A program made the position numbers and the translations under genes. Below the pieces are notes generated by a model that worked only from the letters and a program-made list of their open reading frames with translations, was not told the DNA's origin and searched no databases. Of a DNA stretch of 64,000 nt, positions 18,863 to 25,398 are shown piece after piece. The DNA is taken from the NCBI RefSeq assembly GCF_011683915.1, contig NZ_JAAQPH010000011.1:62001-126000 (forward strand), given 5' to 3'. The stretch comes from Pelagibius litoralis (GTDB lineage: Bacteria; Pseudomonadota; Alphaproteobacteria; Kiloniellales; Kiloniellaceae). Position 1 is the stretch's first letter. Every line of letters begins with the position of its first letter.

Positions 18863-19585
18863 TCAGCTGCGGCGGGTGGACTGTCTTGGGCGTCCGCCGT
18901 TTGCGAGGCGGCGCATTGAGGGAATATCGGCGAGGAAGACCTGATCCTGTTCGGGGATCCCGATAAGCCTTTCCCGCTCCAGCCGCCTGATCGCCCGGCT
19001 CACGGTCTCAGGCTTTACACCGATATAATCGGCGACATCGCCGCGCGGGATCGGTATGCGCACGGTGCTGCCGCCCGGGTTGCCGGAATCCGCTCCGGGC
19101 CAGCGCCGGAATTCGAACAAGACCGAGGCCAGGCTTTCGAAGGGTGTCTTGAAGGCCAGATCGGTGGCGTGATCGCGCATGCGGGCCAGGTGGTCGCCGA
19201 GCTGGACGATGAAAGCCCTGGCGACGTCGGCATGTTCGGAAGTGCAGATTTCAGCCCGACTTTCATCGAGCGCCAGGAACTCGGACTCCTTCAACGCGAT
19301 GAGATCTCCCTGGCGCGCACGCTCGGTCCGGCGGAGGTCGACCAGATCGCCCTCGTGAAACAAAGCGCAGAGAATCCGTCGTCCATCGGACAATTCCCGC
19401 TCCACCGCCAAGGCGCCGGAGATCACGATACCCAGGCCGGCGCCGGCATCGTCGCCGCGGGTCAGGCTGATCATCGTTGCGGCATCCAACAGATCGCTCA
19501 CGCTCGGCGCTGTCAGTCTGTTCCAGGGTGGATAGTCGGGAAGAAACGGCGCCCGCCCGTCAGCGACCCTCTGAAGCTCTTGCAT
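18863..19585 (-). CDS. Crp/Fnr-family transcriptional regulator
   Basis: 240-residue regulator with an N-terminal cyclic-nucleotide-binding-like barrel and a C-terminal winged helix (about 176-215). The recognition helix carries ETVSR (E193, S196, R197), the E-x2-S-R pattern by which FNR/FixK proteins read TTGA half-sites. The N-terminal cysteines of oxygen-sensing FNR are absent; the only cysteines are C73 and C114, so another signal is likely. The start has a strong GGGGGAGA upstream. It diverges from the iodate-reductase-like operon, and two perfect TTGAT-N4-ATCAA boxes lie between them, so it is the likely regulator of that operon and possibly of itself. Its stop lies 6 nt from the end of the convergent cyclase gene. 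Confidence 0.9.
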   Translation of the reverse strand: MQELQRVADGRAPFLPDYPPWNRLTAPSVSDLLDAATMISLTRGDDAGAGLGIVISGALAVERELSDGRRILCALFHEGDLVDLRRTERARQGDLIALKESEFLALDESRAEICTSEHADVARAFIVQLGDHLARMRDHATDLAFKTPFESLASVLFEFRRWPGADSGNPGGSTVRIPIPRGDVADYIGVKPETVSRAIRRLERERLIGIPEQDQVFLADIPSMRRLANGGRPRQSTRRS

Positions 19586-19643
19586 GATGTCTCCCCCTTC
19601 CTTTTGTTGTGCACCTGCGTAATGAGATGAGGGTTACGCTTCG

Positions 19644-19657
19644 TTGATCTACATCAA
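19644..19657. promoter_or_regulatory. FNR-type box, proximal to the regulator gene
   Basis: TTGATCTACATCAA is a perfect 14-nt FNR/FixK-type palindrome. Its centre is 65 nt upstream of the Crp/Fnr start codon and 160 nt upstream of the first peroxidase start. Confidence 0.85.
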
Positions 19658-19720
19658 ATTCCTGTGAATTGGGGGATGGCTGTTGCACGGAGGCCTCATT
19701 TTCGGTTTTTGCGGCGCACA

Positions 19721-19734
19721 TTGATTGCAATCAA
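19721..19734. promoter_or_regulatory. FNR-type box, proximal to the peroxidase/Rieske/Mo operon
   Basis: TTGATTGCAATCAA is a second perfect FNR/FixK-type palindrome, fully self-complementary. Its centre is 83 nt before the ATG at 19810. A class II promoter would start transcription near 19769, although no strong -10 is visible there. Confidence 0.85.
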
Positions 19735-19809
19735 AGGAGAGTCGGAGGGATATCGCCTAGGGTCCCGTCGAAGGCTGCGCGACCGATGCTGCCTGACGGG
19801 AGGACTCCG

Positions 19810-20892
19810 ATGCGATTGCTACTTACCCTTGTTGTCACCGCTTTTGCCGGCCTTGCCGGCGCCGCGGCCCTGGCCCAGGACAAGGGGCCGATCAAGCCGA
19901 TGGACGTGAAACCCGCGCTGGCCGAACTCGGCAAGCGCATGTTCTACGATGCCAGATTATCAGGCGACACGACGCTCGCCTGCGCCTCTTGCCATCAGCC
20001 GGACAAGGCTTTCACCGACGGCGAAGCACTCTCTGCAGCCTATACCGGCGCGGGGCACTTCCGCAATTCGCCAACGCTGGCCAACGTGGGTTACCGGGCC
20101 GCCTGGATGCACGACGGCCGCCTGGGCACGAACCTGAACGACGTCGCGCGGGAGATGATCACCGAGACCTATCTGATGAACATGGACATGCGGATCATGC
20201 AGGAACGCATGAAACAGGACCCGGTCTATGTGGAGATGTTCAAGGCCGCGGGAATGAGCGAACCTTCCAACGGCGGCGCCCGCAACGCGTTGCAGGCCTT
20301 CATGCAGACCATTGTTTCCAGAGGGGCGCCAATCGATAGCGGCGCGTTGTCGCCGGCGGCTGAGCGCGGCCAGGATCTCTTCGAAGGCAAAGCCGGTTGC
20401 GCGGCCTGCCATTCCGGTGAGCGCTTCACAGACGACCTGCCCCATAACACTGCGGTGCCGAACAATCCGGATATCTGGGCAGAGCCGGAGCGGCACTCGG
20501 CCTTTGTCACCTACGCCAAGTTCATGGGCGTCGAAAACTACATGAACCTGCGCGAGGATCTCGGCGCCTACATCCGCACGCGCGACTGGCGGACCAAGCG
20601 CAGCTTCCTCACCCCGACACTGCGGGAGCTCACCTGGACCGCGCCCTACATGCACAACGGCTCCATGGCGACCCTTGCTGAGGTTGTGGATTTCTATAAC
20701 GCCGGCGGTGGAGACGACCCCTTGAAGGACCCGCGGGTCCGTCCTCTGGGTCTGTCGCCGGAAGAGAAGGCCGATCTGGTGGCCTTCCTCGAGGCGCTCA
20801 GCGGCGAGTCTTTCGACACCGACGCCTATGTCTGGCGCGCCGACGACTACGACTACGTTTTGATCGAAAACTGGCGCGAAACGACCAATTGA
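19810..20892 (+). CDS. idrP: Di-heme cytochrome c peroxidase, IdrP-like (first copy)
   Basis: Periplasmic di-heme c-type cytochrome of the MauG/CcpA peroxidase family, 360 residues. A Sec signal peptide (MRLLLTLVVTAFAG to ALAQ) is followed by two heme-binding motifs, CASCH (C58-H62) and CAACH (C197-H201), and the family signatures HFRNSPTLANVGYR and TAPYMHNGSMATL. An in-frame ATG at 19669 is rejected because the 19810 ATG has GGGAGGA upstream and begins the signal peptide. It is first in an operon with a second peroxidase, a Rieske protein and an arsenite-oxidase-like Mo subunit, which is the gene content of iodate reductase. There such peroxidases are proposed to remove peroxide made during iodate reduction. 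Which copy corresponds to IdrP1 or IdrP2 is not decided here. Confidence 0.82.
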   Translation: MRLLLTLVVTAFAGLAGAAALAQDKGPIKPMDVKPALAELGKRMFYDARLSGDTTLACASCHQPDKAFTDGEALSAAYTGAGHFRNSPTLANVGYRAAWMHDGRLGTNLNDVAREMITETYLMNMDMRIMQERMKQDPVYVEMFKAAGMSEPSNGGARNALQAFMQTIVSRGAPIDSGALSPAAERGQDLFEGKAGCAACHSGERFTDDLPHNTAVPNNPDIWAEPERHSAFVTYAKFMGVENYMNLREDLGAYIRTRDWRTKRSFLTPTLRELTWTAPYMHNGSMATLAEVVDFYNAGGGDDPLKDPRVRPLGLSPEEKADLVAFLEALSGESFDTDAYVWRADDYDYVLIENWRETTN

Positions 20893-20903
20893 GGGAGGCG
20901 ACA

Positions 20904-22052
20904 ATGACCGCATACAAATCCATCGGCGCTGTCATGCTCGCCGCCGTTTTGACCGCTCCGGTGATGTCCGGTCCGGCGCTGGCCGACAATCCGCGCCCGG
21001 AGGGCCTGGCCGCGCTGGGTCCGCCGCCGATCCCGGCCGACAATCCGATGACGGAGGCAAAGATCGAACTCGGCAAGATGCTGTTCTTCGATCCACTCAT
21101 TTCCGGCAACAACGCGATGCCTTGTTCGGCCTGCCATCTGCCGGACGCCGGCTGGGCAGTCCAGGACCGGATCAGCTTCGGCTATCCCGGCACGACCCAC
21201 TGGCGCAACAGCCAGACCATCATAAACTCGGCCTATTACTCCAAGCTGTTCTGGGCCGGCTCTTCCAAGTCGCTTGAAGCGCAGGCCCGTTCGGCGGCGC
21301 GCGGCGGCGTCGCCGGCAACGGCGAAGACGACATGATGGAAGCGCGTCTGGCTTTCGTGCCCACCTACCGCGAGCGCTTCGCCGAGGTGTTCGGCGACGA
21401 TTGGCCCAACATCCGCCATGCCTACATGGCAATCGCCGCTTTCCAGCGCACCCTCGTGCAGACCGACACGCCTTTCGACAACTATATGCGCGGCGACGAC
21501 TCGGCACTGAGCGACCAGCAGAAGCGGGGCCTGGATCTCTTTGCCGGCAAAGCCAATTGCATCGCCTGCCACAGCGGACCGCTGTTGAGCGACGAGCAGT
21601 ACTACAACCTGGGTGTGCCGCCCTACGAAGGCTGGGAAGACGACGAGCTGGCGCAGATCACCTTCCGCTTCGAGCTTTACGCCAAGGGCTCGACGGAGGA
21701 GCTCTATCGTCACACGAAAGACGACCCGGGCCTCTACTTCCGCAGCAAGGACAAGCGACATAAGGGCAAGTTCCGCACGCCGAGCCTGCGCTACACGAAG
21801 TACACCTTCCCCTACATGCACAACGGCATGCTGGAGACGCTGCGTGACGTCGTGGTCTTCTACAACGACGGCGGCGGCGAGAACGAGTTCGCCGAAACCA
21901 AGAGCCCGCTCATGCAGCCCCTGGGGCTCAGCGACAGCGAGGTCGACGATCTCGTGGCCTTTCTTGAGAGCCTTTCAGGCGATGAGATTTTGATGGACGA
22001 ACCGGCCCTGCCGGTCATGGAGCCGTTGCCAGCAGCAACGGCCCAGAACTAA
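20904..22052 (+). CDS. idrP: Di-heme cytochrome c peroxidase, IdrP-like (second copy)
   Basis: Second periplasmic di-heme peroxidase, 382 residues, 11 nt after the first. It has a signal peptide (MTAYKSIGAVMLAAV to PALAD) and heme motifs CSACH (C74-H78) and CIACH (C219-H223). It ends with the family block around TFPYMHNGMLETLRDVV and a tail rich in Pro/Ala. It differs clearly from the first copy: where that one has MHDGR after the first heme, this has WAGSSK. The two are therefore divergent paralogues, not a recent duplication, and may do different jobs. GGGAGG precedes the ATG by 5 nt; the upstream in-frame TTG is rejected. Confidence 0.82.
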   Translation: MTAYKSIGAVMLAAVLTAPVMSGPALADNPRPEGLAALGPPPIPADNPMTEAKIELGKMLFFDPLISGNNAMPCSACHLPDAGWAVQDRISFGYPGTTHWRNSQTIINSAYYSKLFWAGSSKSLEAQARSAARGGVAGNGEDDMMEARLAFVPTYRERFAEVFGDDWPNIRHAYMAIAAFQRTLVQTDTPFDNYMRGDDSALSDQQKRGLDLFAGKANCIACHSGPLLSDEQYYNLGVPPYEGWEDDELAQITFRFELYAKGSTEELYRHTKDDPGLYFRSKDKRHKGKFRTPSLRYTKYTFPYMHNGMLETLRDVVVFYNDGGGENEFAETKSPLMQPLGLSDSEVDDLVAFLESLSGDEILMDEPALPVMEPLPAATAQN

Positions 22053-22067
22053 GAGGAGTCGGAGATC

Positions 22068-22652
22068 ATGACTATCGACCCCCGCATCGCCGCCGCCGTG
22101 AACGGCGAGAACGGCGAGGCTGAGAAGGCCGGAACCCGGTCCTGCCTGATGAACCGGCGCTCTTTCCTGCTGACCGGCGGTATCGCGACAACGGTGATGA
22201 TGATCGGCATTCCGGGGCTCGCCGCTGCCCAGACCCCGGCCGTCGTCGCCACCTATCCGCGGAAGTTCATTACCAAGCTTTCCGACCTCAAGGTCGATGA
22301 GCCGTTCGACTTCGAATATCCGGACGAAGGTCAGTATGCGGAATCGATTCTGGTAAAACTGGGCAAGGAAGCAGGTGGCGGCCTCGGTCCCGACAAGGAC
22401 GTTGTCGCCTTCAACTATACCTGTACGCACCAGGGCGGCCCGCTGCAGGGCACCTATCAGGCAGCGGACAAGGCGCTCGGGCCCTGCCCGTTACATCTGA
22501 CGACCTTCGATCTGACGCGCCACGGCATCTTCATATCGGGCCAGGCTTACCAGTCGCTGCCGCAGGTGCTGATGGAGCTGGATGGCGACGACATCTACGC
22601 CGTCGGCATGTTCGGCCTGATCTACGGCCGCTTCGACAATCTTCAGGGCTAA
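22068..22652 (+). CDS. idrB: Rieske [2Fe-2S] small subunit with Tat signal, IdrB/AioB-like
   Basis: 194-residue Rieske protein of the arsenite oxidase small-subunit family. A Tat signal (NRRSFLLTGG) follows a 27-residue N-terminal extension and should export the folded complex. Cluster ligands are C119/H121 (CTHQGG) and C140/H143 (CPLH). The extra cysteines that form the disulfide in bc1-type Rieske proteins are replaced by Gly and Leu. The C-terminal FGLIYGRFDN resembles the AioB ending. It passes electrons between the Mo subunit encoded 12 nt downstream and periplasmic cytochromes. ATG at 22148 is a possible alternative start, but GGAG before 22068 favours the longer form. Assignment to IdrB rather than AioB rests on the two adjacent peroxidases. 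Confidence 0.8.
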   Translation: MTIDPRIAAAVNGENGEAEKAGTRSCLMNRRSFLLTGGIATTVMMIGIPGLAAAQTPAVVATYPRKFITKLSDLKVDEPFDFEYPDEGQYAESILVKLGKEAGGGLGPDKDVVAFNYTCTHQGGPLQGTYQAADKALGPCPLHLTTFDLTRHGIFISGQAYQSLPQVLMELDGDDIYAVGMFGLIYGRFDNLQG

Positions 22653-22664
22653 GGAGAGATAACC

Positions 22665-25340
22665 ATGTCTACCCCGTACTATGTCCCCGAAGAGTCCGTG
22701 CCGCTGCCGCCGCCCGATGCGGATGTTATCCCCACCGCCTGCGACTACTGCATCGTCGCCTGCGGCTACAAGGTCTATCGCTGGCCGGTGCGCGGCGGAA
22801 AAGTCGGCGGCCCGGCAGCCGATCAGAATGCTTTCGGCGAGGATTTTCCGGTCAGCCCGCTGGGTGCCTGGATCGCGCCGAACCAGCACAACATCGTGCT
22901 GCACAACGGCGAACCGCACCACGTCGTCATCATTCCGGACAAGGACACGGAATACGTCAATCCGAACGGCAATTCGTCGATCCGCGGCGGTGCTATCGCG
23001 CAGAAGGTCTATAATCCGCAGAGCCCGACGCGCGATCGTCTGAAGTCGCCGATGGTGCGCATGTTCGGCGTTCTGATGCCGGTGACCTGGGACTTCGCCC
23101 TCGACATCGCGGCAGAGGTCGGCCGTCATGTTCTCGACAAGCACGGCACCAATGCCTACGGCGTGAAGACCTTCTCCTACGGCTACATGGAGAACACCTA
23201 CGCGATCACGAAGTACGCCCTGGGCAATGTCCGGACCGCGAACTTCACCTTCCACGATACGCCCTCGGACGTGACCTCGACGCCCGGTTTCCGGGACGCC
23301 GGCTTCGACAACTTCGGGCCGAGCTACGAGGACTGGCGCGACGCCGAAACTCTGCTGATCTGCGGCACGGACCCCTACGAGACCAAGACGATCCTTTTCA
23401 CCGACTGGATCATGCCGGCCATCCAGAACGGCCAGAAGGCGATCTTCATGGTTCCGCGCCGCACCGGCGGCGTTGCCTATGCCGAGAAGAACGGCGGCAT
23501 GCTGCTCGACATTCAGCCGGGCACCGACCTGCCGGTGGTGCTCGCCATCGCCCGGGTGATCGTGGAGAACGGCTGGGAGGACAAGGAGTGGATCCAGAAC
23601 TGGGTCAACTCCAAGTGGGAAAGCTCTTCGGGCTTCGGCCAGGGCACCCGCAACACGCCCTGGCAGTGGCGCACGACCTGGGGCAAGTTCCAGACCGACG
23701 GTTTCGAAGACTGGAAGAAGTGGCTGACGGCGCAGGACTACGCGGTGCCTGAGAAAGCCGCCGAAATCGCCCAGATCGACGTGAAGAAGATCTATACCGC
23801 GGCCGAGTGGATGGCCAAGCCCAGGGATGACGGGTCACGCCCCAAAACCTCGATCATGATCGAGAAGGGCTTCTACTGGTCCAACAACACCGGCAATACC
23901 AATGCGATCTCCTCGCTGGGTATCATCGCCGGCTGTGGCGGCCGTCCGGGGCAGGTGATCGCGCGTGCCGGCGGGCACCAGCGCGGCGGGCTGCGCGGCG
24001 GCTCCTACCCGCGCAACAAGAGCCCGGAAAAGCTGCCGGGGCGCCGTCGCCGGGCGATGGATACCGACCGCTATCTGATGTCGGGCCATACCCGGCTGGC
24101 CCATGTCATCGGCACCACCTGGGTTCAGGCGATGTGCGGCACCCAGTCGCTGCAGGCCAAGTTCGACGAGCTGACCACCCGCAATCCGCATCAGGTGCAG
24201 TCCTTCGACAAGGCCGAGATTATCGAGACGCTGAAGAAGCGGGCGGATTCCGGCGGCATGGTGGTGTGGGACCAGGACATCTACCTGGTCGACCCCATCG
24301 GTGCGCGCTATGCCGACATCGTTTTCCCCGCCGCCGGTTGGGGGGAGGACGACTTCACCCGCGCCAACGGCGAGCGGCGTATCCGGCTGTATCCGAAGTT
24401 CTACGATGCGCCGGGCGAAGCCAAGCCGGACTGGTGGATCGTCGCCCAGCTCTCCAAGAAGATGGGTTTCGAGGGCTTCGACTGGAAGAACTCCAACGAG
24501 GTTCTGGAGGAGGGCTCGCGCTTCTCCCGCGGTTCGCGCAAGGACTTCCACATGGTGAAGGTCGCGGCCCATCGCGAGGGCAAGACGCTGCATCAAAAGC
24601 TCGGCGAATTCGGCACCAACGGTATTCAGGGCCCGGTCCTGATGCTGGCCGACGGCAGTCTGGAGGAAACCAAACGGTTGCACGACGTGAACCGGGTTTT
24701 GCCCGAGAACGGGCCGGCCGGCGGCACCGTGTTCAACAAGAAGCTCACCCACTTCAACACCCAGACCGGAAAGTGCAACCTGCAGAAAGCGCCCTGGGAC
24801 CTGTTCTCCAGTTACTGGGAGTGGCTGAAGCCGCGCGAGGGTGAGATCTGGATGACCTCGGGGCGCATCAACGAGCGCTGGCAGTCCGGCTACGACGACC
24901 GCCGCCGCCCCTATATCGTCCAGCGCTGGCCGGAGAACTGGATCGAGCTGCATCCGGATGATGCGGCCGCCTATGGCGTGGAGTCGGGCGACTATGTGAT
25001 GGTCTTTTCTGATCGCATACCGGTGCAGAAAGACACCATCGTCGGCGTGGAGGGCGATGACTTCGACTTTGCCTCGTTGCTGAAGAACGGGCACATCGAG
25101 TTGACCAAAGCCTCGATCACCGCCGTGGCGATCGTGACGCCGGCGGTGAAGAAGGGTGTCGGTTACATGGATTTCCTCCATACCAGCCAGCCGGCCAACG
25201 CGCTTTCCGGCCGGGTCGTCGACTGGATCAGCGGCAACTACAACTACAAGATGGGTGTCGGCCAGGTGCAGCGTCTGGGTGAGAGCCCGTACAAGCACCA
25301 GTACCGTTCGATGTCCTTCGCGCGTCGCGACATCGCCTGA
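22665..25340 (+). CDS. idrA: Molybdopterin oxidoreductase of the arsenite oxidase clade, candidate iodate reductase catalytic subunit
   Basis: 891-residue DMSO-reductase-superfamily catalytic subunit. The N-terminal C26-x2-C29-x3-C33 with Ser near 105 (NSSIRGG) is the AioA-type [3Fe-4S] pattern. AioA-like blocks include CGYKVYRW, NGERRIRLYPKF and GFEGFDWK. The R434/H438 pair in RAGGH matches the active-site Arg/His pair of arsenite oxidase, but the upstream segment that carries the other As-site His and Glu has neither here (residues 198-220). There is no signal peptide, so export on the Tat signal of the Rieske partner is expected. Together with IdrB- and IdrP-like neighbours, iodate reduction is the best call; arsenite oxidase or an undescribed sister enzyme remain possible. 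AAGGAGA precedes the ATG. Confidence 0.75.
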   Translation: MSTPYYVPEESVPLPPPDADVIPTACDYCIVACGYKVYRWPVRGGKVGGPAADQNAFGEDFPVSPLGAWIAPNQHNIVLHNGEPHHVVIIPDKDTEYVNPNGNSSIRGGAIAQKVYNPQSPTRDRLKSPMVRMFGVLMPVTWDFALDIAAEVGRHVLDKHGTNAYGVKTFSYGYMENTYAITKYALGNVRTANFTFHDTPSDVTSTPGFRDAGFDNFGPSYEDWRDAETLLICGTDPYETKTILFTDWIMPAIQNGQKAIFMVPRRTGGVAYAEKNGGMLLDIQPGTDLPVVLAIARVIVENGWEDKEWIQNWVNSKWESSSGFGQGTRNTPWQWRTTWGKFQTDGFEDWKKWLTAQDYAVPEKAAEIAQIDVKKIYTAAEWMAKPRDDGSRPKTSIMIEKGFYWSNNTGNTNAISSLGIIAGCGGRPGQVIARAGGHQRGGLRGGSYPRNKSPEKLPGRRRRAMDTDRYLMSGHTRLAHVIGTTWVQAMCGTQSLQAKFDELTTRNPHQVQSFDKAEIIETLKKRADSGGMVVWDQDIYLVDPIGARYADIVFPAAGWGEDDFTRANGERRIRLYPKFYDAPGEAKPDWWIVAQLSKKMGFEGFDWKNSNEVLEEGSRFSRGSRKDFHMVKVAAHREGKTLHQKLGEFGTNGIQGPVLMLADGSLEETKRLHDVNRVLPENGPAGGTVFNKKLTHFNTQTGKCNLQKAPWDLFSSYWEWLKPREGEIWMTSGRINERWQSGYDDRRRPYIVQRWPENWIELHPDDAAAYGVESGDYVMVFSDRIPVQKDTIVGVEGDDFDFASLLKNGHIELTKASITAVAIVTPAVKKGVGYMDFLHTSQPANALSGRVVDWISGNYNYKMGVGQVQRLGESPYKHQYRSMSFARRDIA

Positions 25341-25398
25341 TTCGCCAGGGTCGGCGCGGCTGGCGCTGCGCCGACTGTCTTTCCGGGAGAAGATCGCC

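Noticed and set aside
22665-25340. Straight call as arsenite oxidase AioA
   Set aside because: The fold and Fe-S pattern fit, but the paired di-heme peroxidases and the loss of two As-site residues favour iodate reductase; no ars or aioXSR genes are in the window.
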